Source: Paraburkholderia ribeironis (lineage in GTDB: Bacteria > Pseudomonadota > Gammaproteobacteria > Burkholderiales > Burkholderiaceae). Taken from it: a DNA stretch of 64,000 bases. Shown in pieces: positions 53,122 to 62,525 of this stretch. Position 1 is the first letter of the stretch. The number at the start of each line of letters is the position of its first letter. A model generated the notes under the pieces. It ran no database searches. It was not told where the DNA came from and saw only the letters and a list, made by a program, of their open reading frames with translations. Made by a program: the position numbers and the translations under genes. The stretch spans positions 62,001 to 126,000 of the forward strand of contig NZ_CYGX02000034.1 of the NCBI RefSeq assembly GCF_900019265.1, written 5' to 3'.

Positions 53122-54288
53122 ATGAAGTCGGCATTGCGTTGGATCAGCGCGGCATTGGTCGCTACCGGCGTCTGCGCAACATGGAGCGGCCATGCACTTG
53201 CGGACGTGAAAATCGGCGTGACGGTGTCGGCAACGGGGCCGGCTGCATCGCTCGGTATTCCGGAAAAAAACACCATTACGCTGCTGCCTAAAGAAGTGGC
53301 AGGCCAGAAAATCGACTACATCGTGCTCGATGATGCGACCGATTCGACCCAGGCAGTCAAGAACGCGCGCAAGCTCACCAGCGAAGATCACGTGGATGCA
53401 TTGATCGGCTCGACCGTCGTGCCGAACTCGCTCGCGATGATCGACGTCGCCGTCGAAAGCGCCACGCCAATGATCTCGATGGCTGCCGCGGCGGCCATCG
53501 TCGAACCGATGGATGCGAAGCGCGCGTGGGTCTTCAAGACGCCGCAAAACGACATCCTGATGGCCACCGCGATCGCACAGCATATGGCGAATCACGGCGT
53601 CAAGACGGTCGCGTTCATCGGCTTTTCGGACGCGTATGGCGAGAGCTGGTTCAAGGAGTTCGGCAAGGCCGCCGATCTCGCGAAGATCAAGGTCGTTGCG
53701 AACGAGCGCTTCGCGCGCAACGACGCATCGGTCACGGGCCAGGTGCTGAAAATGATCTCGCAGAATCCGGATGCGGTGTTGATCGCCGGTGCCGGCACGC
53801 CGGCCGCGTTGCCGCAGAAAACGCTCAAGGAGCGCGGCTACAAGGGCAAGTACTATCAGACGCATGGCGTGGCGAACAACGACTTCCTGCGCGTGTGTGG
53901 CAAGGATTGCGAAGGTACGTGGCTGCCGGCCGGCCCGCTGCTGGTCGCCGACCAGTTGCCCGATTCGAATCCGGTGAAGAAAAGTTCGCTCGCGTATAAG
54001 CACGCGTATGAAGCCGCTTACGGCGCCGGTTCGGTGTCGACCTTCGGCGGTCATGCGTGGGATGCGGGCTTGCTGCTGCAACGCGCGATTCCGCTCGCGT
54101 TGAAGAAGGGCCAGCCGGGCACGCCTGCATTCCGTGAAGCGCTGCGCGCGGCACTGGAAGGCACCAAAGACATGCCCGCGTCGCACGGCATCTTCAACAT
54201 GAGCGCGAACGATCACGCTGGCCTCGACCAGCGGGCGCGCGTGATGGGGGAGATTGTCGGCGGCAAGTGGAAGCTGGCCAGCGACTAA
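53122..54288 (+). CDS. ABC importer periplasmic binding protein, paralogue 1
   Basis: Type I binding protein of 388 residues with signal peptide ending GHALA, then DVKIGVTVSATGPAASLGIPEKNT. Closely similar to the next gene throughout (NDFLRVC, GSVxTFGGHAWDAG). AGAGGAGCAGG precedes ATG 53122. Belongs to the second HAAT importer; the dedicated terminator at 54319 separates it from paralogue 2. This subfamily often binds aromatic or other non-standard acids. Confidence 0.9.
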   Translation: MKSALRWISAALVATGVCATWSGHALADVKIGVTVSATGPAASLGIPEKNTITLLPKEVAGQKIDYIVLDDATDSTQAVKNARKLTSEDHVDALIGSTVVPNSLAMIDVAVESATPMISMAAAAAIVEPMDAKRAWVFKTPQNDILMATAIAQHMANHGVKTVAFIGFSDAYGESWFKEFGKAADLAKIKVVANERFARNDASVTGQVLKMISQNPDAVLIAGAGTPAALPQKTLKERGYKGKYYQTHGVANNDFLRVCGKDCEGTWLPAGPLLVADQLPDSNPVKKSSLAYKHAYEAAYGAGSVSTFGGHAWDAGLLLQRAIPLALKKGQPGTPAFREALRAALEGTKDMPASHGIFNMSANDHAGLDQRARVMGEIVGGKWKLASD

Positions 54289-54318
54289 GCGAAGGCGAAG
54301 CGATACGGGACCTCATCG

Positions 54319-54350
54319 AAAAAGACGCGTGCAGTTAACGCGTCTTTTTT
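54319..54350 (+). terminator. Terminator after binding protein paralogue 1
   Basis: AGACGCGT (54323-54330) pairs with ACGCGTCT (54338-54345), flanked by A5 and followed by T6 on the downstream side. Confidence 0.85.
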
Positions 54351-54422
54351 ATTGCCCGCGTCGCGTGACGAAGTGTGGTTCGGTCCGTCGCTTTAGGACA
54401 AACCCGCAGTTGACTCACGGTC

Positions 54423-54471
54423 CATTGATCGTCAATGATGCAGAACGCAATACTACTAACATGTTAGTAGT
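54423..54471. promoter_or_regulatory. Two palindromes upstream of binding protein paralogue 2
   Basis: CATTGA-TCG-TCAATG (54423-54437) and a perfect 20-bp palindrome ACTACTAACATGTTAGTAGT (54452-54471). Their centres are about 31 bp apart, close to three helical turns, as for a regulator binding in pairs. The gap 54289-54687 holds nothing else beyond the terminator at 54319 and a TTTATCGGC direct repeat. Confidence 0.5.
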
Positions 54472-54687
54472 TTATCGGCGTCTTTATCGGCATCGCTTGT
54501 CGCAATCGAACCGCAGCAGTTTGCAGTCGTAGTAGCAGGGGAGTGGTACCCAACAAAAAATGGCGAAGGGTTTCGCGCTGAGCAGGGAAAACCACGCTTG
54601 GCACGCCTGGACCGCATAACTAAATTCAGACACCCGGCCAACTGGCCGGATTTCAGATACGCGCTTCAAAGCGTTTGGAGACTCGCA

Positions 54688-55848
54688 ATGAATATGACAA
54701 GGCAATGGGTACGCACCGGCATCGCAATGGCGTTGATGTGCGGCGCGGGCGCCGCATTCGCGCAGGTGAAGATCGGCGTGACGTTGTCCACCACGGGGCC
54801 TGCTGCATCGCTCGGGATTCCGGAGAAGAACACCATCGCACTGCTGCCCAAGGAGATCGGTGGCAAGACCGTTCAGTACATCATCCTCGACGACGCGTCG
54901 GATACCGGCAAGGCCGTGCAGAACACGCGCAAGTTGATCGATGAAGAGCACGTCGACGCGATCATCGGCTCGACCGTCACGCCGAATTCGCTCGCGATGC
55001 TCGACCCCGCCGCCGAAGGCAAGACACCGGTCATCTCGCTGGCTGCATCGGCCGCGATTATCTCGCCGATGGACGCGAAGCGCGCATGGGCCTTCAAACC
55101 GCCGCAGAACGACAGCCTGATGGCCGACGCAATTGCCGACTACATGGCGCGTCACGGCGTGAAGACGGTCGGTTTCATCGGCTTCGCGGATGCTTACGGC
55201 GACAGTTGGAACAACGTGTTTGCCGTGTCGGCCGCTGCGCACAATCTGAAGATCGTCTCCAACGAGCGCTTTAACCGCACCGATGCATCGGTGACGGGTC
55301 AGGTGCTGAAAACGATGGGCGCGAATCCTGACGCAGTGTTGATCGCGGGCTCGGGCACGCCGTCGGCACTGCCGGCCAAGACGCTCAAGGAGCGCGGCTA
55401 CAAGGGCAAGGTCTACCAGACGCACGGCGTCGCGAATAACGACTTCCTGCGCGTGTGCAGCAAGGATTGCGATGGCGAATTGCTGCCGGCCGGCCCGATT
55501 CTAGTGGCGGACCAGTTGCCGGAATCGAATCCGGTGAAGAAGAGCTCGCTTGCGTACAAGTCGGCGTATGAGAAAGCGTATGGCGCGGGGTCGGTAGCGA
55601 CCTTCGGCGGCCATGCGTGGGATGCCGGCCAGATGCTGCAAGCGGCGATCCCGGTCGCGCTGAAGACCGCTCAGCCGGGCACGGAAGCGTTCCGCGTGGC
55701 ACTGCGCGGCGCTCTCGAAAGCATCAAGGAGTTGCCGGTATCGCACGGCATCATGAACATCACGACGGCCGACCACAACGGCCTCGACAAGCGTGCACGC
55801 GTGATCGTGCAGATCGTCGACGGCAAGTGGAAGCTGCAGAACGACTAA
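54688..55848 (+). CDS. ABC importer periplasmic binding protein, paralogue 2
   Basis: Binding protein of 386 residues, signal peptide ending AAFA, followed by QVKIGVTLSTTGPAASLGIPEKNT. Paralogue of the protein at 53122. TTGGAG is 8 bases ahead of ATG 54688; the frame is open 30 codons upstream. Its own promoter region carries two palindromes, so the two paralogues may answer different signals for one shared permease. Confidence 0.9.
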   Translation: MNMTRQWVRTGIAMALMCGAGAAFAQVKIGVTLSTTGPAASLGIPEKNTIALLPKEIGGKTVQYIILDDASDTGKAVQNTRKLIDEEHVDAIIGSTVTPNSLAMLDPAAEGKTPVISLAASAAIISPMDAKRAWAFKPPQNDSLMADAIADYMARHGVKTVGFIGFADAYGDSWNNVFAVSAAAHNLKIVSNERFNRTDASVTGQVLKTMGANPDAVLIAGSGTPSALPAKTLKERGYKGKVYQTHGVANNDFLRVCSKDCDGELLPAGPILVADQLPESNPVKKSSLAYKSAYEKAYGAGSVATFGGHAWDAGQMLQAAIPVALKTAQPGTEAFRVALRGALESIKELPVSHGIMNITTADHNGLDKRARVIVQIVDGKWKLQND

Positions 55849-56067
55849 CGATAAAAAGCGCTACGGGCCTCTCGCGCAATCGGCGGCGTGCATGACGCCG
55901 CATTGCCATTCTGTTCGATGACAATGGCATCGACCGCCGCGCCGGAACACGGCGCGGCGGTTGACTTTTCACACGTCGCAGGTCGATGGACGGCTACGCG
56001 GGTTGCGCCGTCACTGCCGTCACGATTGTTGCCCGGTTTCGATTTCGACGCTTCAGGACGAGGAAGT

Positions 56068-57123
56068 ATGGATCTATCAATTGCGGCGATCCTCGCGCAG
56101 GACGGCATCACCACTGGCGCGATCTACGCGCTGCTCGCGCTCGCGCTGGTGCTGGTGTTCTCCGTGACGCGGGTGATCTTTATCCCGCAGGGGGAGTTCG
56201 TTTCGTATGGCGCGTTGACGCTCGCCGCACTGCAAACGCAGAAATTTCCGGCCACCTGCTGGCTGCTGATGGCGATGGGCGCGGCCTGTTTCGTCGTCGA
56301 GCTGGCAGGGATGGCGCGGCATCCTGAACGACGACGCTATGCGGCACGCACGTTGGTCACGCTGGCCGGGAAATACCTGCTGTTTCCGATTGCGGTATAC
56401 GCGCTCACTCGAGGTGTTTTCCTACAGCCGCTACCCATGATCGCGCAGATTGCATTGACGCTTCTGATCGTGATTCCGATGGGACCGTTCGTCTACCGAC
56501 TCGCGTATGAGCCGATCGCGGAAGCGACCACGCTGTTGCTGCTGATCGTGGCCGTGGCGGTGCATTTTGCGATGGTCGGCCTCGGGCTCGTGATGTTCGG
56601 CGCGGAAGGTTCGCGCACGACCGCATTTTCGGATGCAACGTTTAACGTCGGCAGTCTGTCGATCTCCGGACAAAGTCTGTGGGTGGTGGGTACCGCAGTC
56701 GTGTTGATCGGCGGGCTGTATTTGTACTTCGATCGCTCGATCTCGGGCAAGGCTTTGCGCGCGACGTCCGTGAACCGGCTCGGCGCGCGGCTCGTCGGCA
56801 TCGGCACGACGCAGGCGGGGCGGCTCGCATTCACGCTGGCGGCCGGGCTCGGCGCGCTGTGCGGCATCCTTGTCGCACCGTTGACCACCATTTACTACGA
56901 CTCGGGCTTCCTGATCGGTCTGAAGGGCTTCGTGGGGGCGATTATCGGCGGGCTCGTCAGTTATCCGCTGGCGGCGGCCGGCTCCATCCTGGTCGGCCTA
57001 CTGGAGTCGTATTCGTCGTTCTGGGCGAGCGCCTATAAAGAAGTGATCGTGTTCACGCTGATCATCCCGGTGCTGCTCTGGCGGAGTCTTGCCAGTCCGC
57101 ACGCCGAAGAGGAAGAGGAGTAA
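56068..57123 (+). CDS. HAAT-type ABC permease (LivH-like), second system
   Basis: Permease of 351 residues, longer than LivH because of an extra segment at about residues 70-125. DGITTGAIYALLALALVLVFSVTRVIFIPQGEFVSYGA is the LivH start; NRLGARLVGIGTTQAGRLAF the coupling loop. GACGAGGAAGT precedes ATG 56068. It ends in a Glu-rich tail and is followed by the fusion gene 4 bp later. Confidence 0.88.
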   Translation: MDLSIAAILAQDGITTGAIYALLALALVLVFSVTRVIFIPQGEFVSYGALTLAALQTQKFPATCWLLMAMGAACFVVELAGMARHPERRRYAARTLVTLAGKYLLFPIAVYALTRGVFLQPLPMIAQIALTLLIVIPMGPFVYRLAYEPIAEATTLLLLIVAVAVHFAMVGLGLVMFGAEGSRTTAFSDATFNVGSLSISGQSLWVVGTAVVLIGGLYLYFDRSISGKALRATSVNRLGARLVGIGTTQAGRLAFTLAAGLGALCGILVAPLTTIYYDSGFLIGLKGFVGAIIGGLVSYPLAAAGSILVGLLESYSSFWASAYKEVIVFTLIIPVLLWRSLASPHAEEEEE

Positions 57124-57127
57124 CACG

Positions 57128-58912
57128 ATGAAACGGATCATGCGAAACAAGTTCTTCTGGTTGTTCCTCGTGGTGCTGTTCGCGCTGCCGGTATTGCCGC
57201 AGCCGATTCATCTGCCCGAGTACTGGGTGACGTTGCTCAACTACATCGGCCTGTATGCGATTGTCGCGATCGGCCTCGTATTGCTGACTGGCATCGGAGG
57301 GATGACGAGCTTTGGGCAGGCGGCGTTCGTCGGCATCGGCGCCTACGCAACCGCGTATCTGACGACGGCGTATGGTGTTTCCCCGTGGTTCGCGCTGATC
57401 GCGGGCGTCGTTGTGACGGCCTTGATCGCGCTGATGCTCGGCCTCGTGACGATGCGGCTGTCTGGCCACTTTCTGCCGCTCGGTACGATCGCGTGGGGCC
57501 TCGCGCTGTTCTACCTGTTCGGCAACCTCGAAATGCTCGGCAAATACGACGGCATCAACGGGATTCCGGTCCTGAATGTTTTTGGCATCGACCTGGAGTC
57601 CGGCCGCCATATCTATTACCTGATCTGGCTGGTCGTCCTCGGCGCGGTCGTCTCTGTTCAGAATCTGCTTAATAGCCGGCCGGGACGGGCGATCCGCGCG
57701 TTGCGCGGCGGCGGCATGATGGCGGAGGCGATGGGCGTGAATACCGGATGGATGCGCGTGGTGATCTTCGTCTACGCGGCGGTGCTGGCGTCGGTGTCGG
57801 GCTTCCTGTATGCGCATCTGCAACGTGCGGTGAATCCGACGCCGTTCGGCCTGAACCATGGCATCGAGTTCCTGTTCATGGCGGTGGTGGGCGGTGTGTC
57901 CCACGTCTGGGGTGCGGTGCTCGGCGCAGCGATTCTGACCGTGCTGCAGGACTATCTGCAAACCCTGCTGCCGAAGCTGCTCGGCGAGAACGGCAACTTC
58001 GAGGTGATCGTGTTCGGCATCTTGATGGTGCTGCTGCTGCAGTACGCGCGCCAAGGGGTTTGGCCATTCGTCGCACGCTTTTTCCCACGGGGGCCGCGCG
58101 CTCATCTGTCGGATCATGCTGAGCCGTTGCCGCAGCGCAGCAAACCTGCGGCGGGCGAGGAGTTGCTGACCGTCAACAAGGCGCGCAAGCAGTTCGGCGG
58201 TCTGGTGGCGGTCAACGATGTCAGCTTCGAGGTGAAAGCGGGGCAGATCATTGGACTGATCGGACCGAACGGCGCCGGCAAGTCGACCACATTCAATCTC
58301 GTGACTGGTGTATTGCAGGCGACCAGCGGCGAGATTACGTTTCGCGGTGAGCGCATCGATGCGTTGAGTTCACGTGAAATCGTCAAGCGCGGGATTGGTC
58401 GCACGTTCCAGCACGTCAAGTTGCTGCCCAGGATGACGGTGCTCGAAAACGTCGCAATCGGCGCGCATTTGCGCGGGCGTTCGGGTGTTGTGCGCAGCGT
58501 CGTACGCCTGAACGGCGCCGAAGAAGCACAGTTGATGGCGGAGGCAGCTCGACAGATTCGGCGTGTGGGACTCGAGCAACATATGTACGACGAAGCCGGC
58601 AGTCTCGCGCTCGGCCAGCAACGGATCCTCGAAATCGCTCGCGCGCTGTGCTGCGATCCGACGCTGCTGTTGCTGGATGAACCCGCAGCCGGTTTGCGTT
58701 ATCAGGAAAAGCTGCAACTCGCCGACCTGCTGCGCCGACTCAAGGCGGAAGGCATGAGCGTGCTGCTGGTGGAGCATGACATGGACTTCGTGATGAATCT
58801 CACCGACCGGCTAGTGGTGATGGAGTTCGGAACCCGGATCGCGGAAGGCTTGCCGCAGGATGTTCAGCAAGACCCGGCGGTGCTCGAAGCGTATCTGGGC
58901 GGGGTGGAGTGA
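57128..58912 (+). CDS. Fused LivM-like permease and LivG-like ATPase
   Basis: Fusion of 594 residues. A LivM permease domain is at about residues 10-325 (GIGGMTSFGQAAFVGIGAYATAY), then a linker, then an ATPase domain from about residue 345. Walker A is GPNGAGKSTTFN, the signature region LALGQQRILEIARAL, Walker B LLLLDEPAAGL. Stoichiometry of permease and ATPase is thereby fixed at 1:1. AGGAG is upstream of ATG 57128; its stop overlaps the next ATG by one base. Confidence 0.9.
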   Translation: MKRIMRNKFFWLFLVVLFALPVLPQPIHLPEYWVTLLNYIGLYAIVAIGLVLLTGIGGMTSFGQAAFVGIGAYATAYLTTAYGVSPWFALIAGVVVTALIALMLGLVTMRLSGHFLPLGTIAWGLALFYLFGNLEMLGKYDGINGIPVLNVFGIDLESGRHIYYLIWLVVLGAVVSVQNLLNSRPGRAIRALRGGGMMAEAMGVNTGWMRVVIFVYAAVLASVSGFLYAHLQRAVNPTPFGLNHGIEFLFMAVVGGVSHVWGAVLGAAILTVLQDYLQTLLPKLLGENGNFEVIVFGILMVLLLQYARQGVWPFVARFFPRGPRAHLSDHAEPLPQRSKPAAGEELLTVNKARKQFGGLVAVNDVSFEVKAGQIIGLIGPNGAGKSTTFNLVTGVLQATSGEITFRGERIDALSSREIVKRGIGRTFQHVKLLPRMTVLENVAIGAHLRGRSGVVRSVVRLNGAEEAQLMAEAARQIRRVGLEQHMYDEAGSLALGQQRILEIARALCCDPTLLLLDEPAAGLRYQEKLQLADLLRRLKAEGMSVLLVEHDMDFVMNLTDRLVVMEFGTRIAEGLPQDVQQDPAVLEAYLGGVE

Positions 58913-59676
58913 TGGAGAAGATGATGAATGCTGCTGTACCGATTCTCGACGTGAACGGTCTGTCGGTCCGATACGGCAAGGTCGAGGCGCTGCACGACGC
59001 GGCGATCAAGGTGCGAGCGGGGCAGATCGTTTCGGTGATCGGGCCGAACGGCGCGGGCAAGTCTACATTGCTCAATGCAATCATGGGCGCGCTGCCGAAC
59101 ACGGGCCATGCAAAGGGTGCCGTCGTCTACCGGGGTGAGGATGTCAGTGCGGTTCCCGTGGAGAAGCGGGTCGCGCGTGGCATGTGTCTGGTGCCTGAAA
59201 AACGTGAGCTGTTCGCGTCGATGACGGTGGAAGACAACCTTGTCCTCGGCGCTTATCGGCGTAAGCAGGCAGGCGAGCGCAATTTTCTCGATCAGCTGGA
59301 ACCGGTCTTTGCGCTGTTTCCACGGCTGAAAGAGCGCCGCAAGCAGGCTGCCGGCACCTTATCCGGTGGCGAGCGACAGATGCTTGCGGTAGGGCGGGCG
59401 TTGATGGGTAAGCCCGATCTACTGATGCTGGACGAGCCGAGCTTGGGACTCGCGCCGCTGATCGTCAAAGAAATTTTCCACATCATTAGTGCGCTGCGTC
59501 AGACGGGAGTGGCGACCCTGTTGATTGAACAGAATGCACGAGCCGCGCTGCAAATCTCCGACTACGGCTATGTGCTTGAAACCGGAGAGCTGGCGCTGGA
59601 AGGAGCGGCAGCCGACCTTGCGCAGAACCCACGAGTGATCGAAACGTATCTCGGGCTGGCGAAGAAAGTGGCCTGA
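58912..59676 (+). CDS. HAAT-type ABC ATP-binding protein (LivF-like), second system
   Basis: ATPase of 254 residues with a standard Walker A GPNGAGKSTLLN, signature LSGGERQMLAVGRAL and Walker B LMLDEPSLGLAP. ATG 58912 shares its A with the stop of the fusion gene (TGATG). Last gene of the second importer; the parS-terminator at 59708 follows. It has the normal Lys, unlike the LivF-like protein at 48516. Confidence 0.9.
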   Translation: MEKMMNAAVPILDVNGLSVRYGKVEALHDAAIKVRAGQIVSVIGPNGAGKSTLLNAIMGALPNTGHAKGAVVYRGEDVSAVPVEKRVARGMCLVPEKRELFASMTVEDNLVLGAYRRKQAGERNFLDQLEPVFALFPRLKERRKQAAGTLSGGERQMLAVGRALMGKPDLLMLDEPSLGLAPLIVKEIFHIISALRQTGVATLLIEQNARAALQISDYGYVLETGELALEGAAADLAQNPRVIETYLGLAKKVA

Positions 59677-59707
59677 AGACGATTTATCAGCGGTCTGCTA
59701 AATGGCG

Positions 59708-59744
59708 AAGCGGTGTGTTTCACGTGAAACACACCGCTTTTTTT
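59708..59744 (+). terminator. Terminator whose stem is a parS site
   Basis: A perfect 32-bp palindrome (59708-59739) is followed by T to 59744. Its centre, TGTTTCACGTGAAACA (59716-59731), is a perfect ParB site. The terminator ends the second importer operon and the same bases serve chromosome segregation. Confidence 0.85.
59716..59731. other. parS site 1
   Basis: TGTTTCACGTGAAACA is the full bacterial parS consensus. It is in the gap between the importer and mnmG, about 3.7 kb from the parB gene. Confidence 0.9.
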
Positions 59745-59789
59745 ATTCGTTGGCCATTCGGACGAAATTCGGGCCTAAACCGAACCCGT

Positions 59790-59795
59790 TATAAT
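59790..59795 (+). promoter_or_regulatory. Candidate -10 element of mnmG
   Basis: TATAAT lies 58 bp ahead of ATG 59853. The -35 region at standard spacing is poor (TTCGGG-like). Confidence 0.45.
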
Positions 59796-59852
59796 TCGCC
59801 CATACATTTTCCTTTGAAAGGCTCACGCGACGATCTGGCGTGAGATCTCGCA

Positions 59853-61811
59853 ATGCTTTTTCCCACTGAATTTGACGTAATCGTCGTCGGCGGCGGTCAT
59901 GCCGGCACCGAAGCCGCTTTGGCCTCGGCGCGCATGGGCAATAAAACGCTGCTTCTGACCCATAACATCGAAACCCTCGGCCAGATGAGCTGCAATCCGT
60001 CGATTGGCGGCATTGGCAAAGGCCATCTGGTCAAGGAAGTCGATGCGCTCGGCGGCGCCATGGCGGCGGCAACGGACGAAGGTGGCATCCAGTTCCGCAT
60101 CCTGAATTCGTCGAAGGGGCCCGCGGTTCGGGCGACGCGCGCACAGGCCGATCGCCTGCTGTATAAGCAGGCGATCCGGCATAGGCTGGAGAATCAGCCG
60201 AACCTGTGGCTGTTCCAGCAGGCCGTCGACGATCTGATGGTAGAGGGTGACCGCGTCGTTGGCGCGGTCACCCAAGTGGGAATTCGTTTCCGTTCGCGGG
60301 CGGTCGTGCTGACGGCTGGGACGTTCCTTGACGGCAAGATTCATGTGGGGTTGAACAACTACACGGGCGGCCGTGCGGGCGATCCGGCTGCGGTCTCGCT
60401 GTCTGCGCGTCTGAAGGAATTGAAACTGCCGCAGGGCCGTCTGAAGACCGGCACGCCGCCGCGGATCGACGGCCGCACGATCGATTTCTCGCAACTCGAA
60501 GAGCAGCCGGGCGATCTGGATCCGGTGCCGGTGTTCTCGTTCCTGGGGCGCGTCGAGCAGCACCCGCGGCAAGTGCCTTGCTGGGTCACGCATACGAACG
60601 CGCGGACGCATGACATCATTCGCGGCGGGCTTGACCGGTCGCCGATGTACACCGGTGTCATCGAGGGGGTGGGGCCGCGCTATTGCCCGTCAATCGAGGA
60701 CAAGATTCACCGTTTCGCATCGAAGGAATCACATCAGATCTTTCTGGAGCCAGAAGGCCTGACGACTAACGAGTTCTACCCGAACGGGATTTCCACGAGT
60801 CTGCCTTTCGATGTGCAGCTGGAACTGGTGCGGTCGATGCGCGGTCTGGAGCATGCTCACATCCTGCGGCCGGGCTACGCAATCGAATACGACTATTTCG
60901 ATCCGCGCGGCCTGAAGGCATCGCTGGAAACCAAGGTAATCAACGGACTGTTTTTCGCGGGTCAGATCAACGGCACAACCGGGTACGAAGAAGCGGCCGC
61001 GCAAGGTGTGCTGGCGGGCATCAATGCAGGCTTGCATGTGCAGGGTAGGGAAGCATGGTGCCCCCGGCGCGATCAGGCCTATCTCGGCGTGTTGGTCGAC
61101 GATCTGGTGACGCGTGGCGTATCCGAGCCGTATCGGATGTTCACGAGCCGTGCTGAATATCGCCTGAGCCTGCGTGAGGACAATGCCGATATGCGTCTGA
61201 CCGAGATTGGCCGCGAACTTGGCGTGATCGACGACGTGCGCTGGGACGCGTTCAGCCGTAAGCGGGACGCTGTTTCACGTGAAACAGAGCGACTTCGCAC
61301 GACGTGGGTCAATCCTAAGACGTTACCCGCCGACGAAGCGACGGCCTTGCTCGGCAAGCCAATCGACCACGAGTACAGCCTCGCGGATCTGTTGCGTCGC
61401 CCAGGCGTCACGTACGACGGCGTCTGCGGACTGCGCGCCGGCGCCTGTGGCGCACCCGAAATTCTCGCGGAAGACGAAGTATTGCTGGCGCAGATCAAGG
61501 AACAGATCGAGATCGGGATCAAGTATCAGGGTTATATCGACCGCCAAGCTGGAGAGATCGAGCGGAACGAAGCTCAGGAAAGCACACGTCTACCTGAGGG
61601 GTTGGACTACGCGGAAGTCAGAGGCCTGTCCTTCGAAGCGCGCCAGAAGCTGACGCAATTCCGACCCGAAACCATCGGCCAGGCGTCGCGCATCTCTGGG
61701 ATCACGCCGGCGGCAATCTCTTTGCTGATGGTTCACTTGAAGCGCGGCTTGGGCCGTCGCTCGACGAAACCCGCTGAACCTGGCGCCGACAGCACGCCGG
61801 TGGCGCAATGA
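59853..61811 (+). CDS. mnmG: tRNA uridine-5-carboxymethylaminomethyl modification enzyme MnmG (GidA)
   Basis: MnmG, 652 residues, FAD-dependent tRNA U34 modification with MnmE. GGGHAGTEAALASARMG is the FAD site, CNPSIGGIGKGHLVKEVDALGG and GQINGTTGYEEAAAQG are signatures of the family. Overlaps rsmG by 4 bp. A parS site lies inside the coding region at 61271-61286, encoding AVSRET. Linked to mnmC through the same tRNA pathway. Confidence 0.95.
   Translation: MLFPTEFDVIVVGGGHAGTEAALASARMGNKTLLLTHNIETLGQMSCNPSIGGIGKGHLVKEVDALGGAMAAATDEGGIQFRILNSSKGPAVRATRAQADRLLYKQAIRHRLENQPNLWLFQQAVDDLMVEGDRVVGAVTQVGIRFRSRAVVLTAGTFLDGKIHVGLNNYTGGRAGDPAAVSLSARLKELKLPQGRLKTGTPPRIDGRTIDFSQLEEQPGDLDPVPVFSFLGRVEQHPRQVPCWVTHTNARTHDIIRGGLDRSPMYTGVIEGVGPRYCPSIEDKIHRFASKESHQIFLEPEGLTTNEFYPNGISTSLPFDVQLELVRSMRGLEHAHILRPGYAIEYDYFDPRGLKASLETKVINGLFFAGQINGTTGYEEAAAQGVLAGINAGLHVQGREAWCPRRDQAYLGVLVDDLVTRGVSEPYRMFTSRAEYRLSLREDNADMRLTEIGRELGVIDDVRWDAFSRKRDAVSRETERLRTTWVNPKTLPADEATALLGKPIDHEYSLADLLRRPGVTYDGVCGLRAGACGAPEILAEDEVLLAQIKEQIEIGIKYQGYIDRQAGEIERNEAQESTRLPEGLDYAEVRGLSFEARQKLTQFRPETIGQASRISGITPAAISLLMVHLKRGLGRRSTKPAEPGADSTPVAQ
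61271..61286. other. parS site 2 (inside mnmG)
   Basis: TGTTTCACGTGAAACA, identical to site 1, lies within the mnmG reading frame 1,555 bp to its right and 2.1 kb from parB. Confidence 0.9.
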
Positions 61812-62491
61812 CGGGGAGCCAGAAGGGAAGCGCTCAGCAAGCGTTGGCGTCATTGCTGGCGGACGGTGTTCGCGAACTCGGCCTCGATTTGAGTGACGCG
61901 CAGCTCACCAAGCTGCTGGACTACGTCGCGCTGTTGTCGAAGTGGAATGCCGTCTACAACCTGACGGCGATTCGCGATCCGCGGCAGATGCTGATCCAGC
62001 ACATTCTCGATTCGCTTTCGATCATCCCGCACCTCGCGCCGCGCGGCCCGTCGTCGGTGCTCGACGTCGGTTCGGGTGGCGGCCTGCCCGGTATCGTGCT
62101 GGCCATCGTTCTGCCCGAATGGGCCGTCACCGTGAACGACATCGTTCACAAGAAAACGGCTTTTCAGGCTCAGGCGAAGGCCGAGCTTGGCCTGGCGAAC
62201 CTGTCGGTCGTGACCGGGCGGGTCGAGACGTTGACGCCGGGCGCCGAAGTACCGGCAAAGTTCGACGTAATTGTCTCGCGTGCATTCGCAGAACTCGCGG
62301 ATTTCGTTACACTGGCCCGTCATCTGGTTGCGGAGCGGGGCGCGATCTGGGCGATGAAAGGCGTGCGCCCGGATGGCGAAATCGAGCGCTTGCCGGCCGG
62401 CGCCCACGTGGAAGAGATTATTCGGCTGAACGTGCCGTCGCTGGACGCCGAGCGGCATCTGATCAAGGTGGTGGTGGATGCCGATAAGTAA
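61808..62491 (+). CDS. rsmG: 16S rRNA (guanine527-N7)-methyltransferase RsmG (GidB)
   Basis: RsmG, 227 residues. NLTAIRDPRQMLIQHILDSL and the SAM motif LDVGSGGGLPGIVLAI are typical. ATG 61808 overlaps the mnmG stop (ATGA). Loss of RsmG is known to give low-level streptomycin resistance in other bacteria. Followed after 113 bp by parA. Confidence 0.95.
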   Translation: MTGSQKGSAQQALASLLADGVRELGLDLSDAQLTKLLDYVALLSKWNAVYNLTAIRDPRQMLIQHILDSLSIIPHLAPRGPSSVLDVGSGGGLPGIVLAIVLPEWAVTVNDIVHKKTAFQAQAKAELGLANLSVVTGRVETLTPGAEVPAKFDVIVSRAFAELADFVTLARHLVAERGAIWAMKGVRPDGEIERLPAGAHVEEIIRLNVPSLDAERHLIKVVVDADK

Positions 62492-62492
62492 A

Positions 62493-62525
62493 GGATAACT
62501 AGCGGATAACTAGCGGATAACTGAC
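62493..62525 (+). repeat. 11-bp tandem repeats ahead of parA
   Basis: GGATAACTAGC (62493-62503), an identical copy (62504-62514), and GGATAACTGAC (62515-62525). The 11-bp period is about one helical turn, so the units face the same side of the DNA. They lie between the rsmG stop and parA. Confidence 0.7.
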
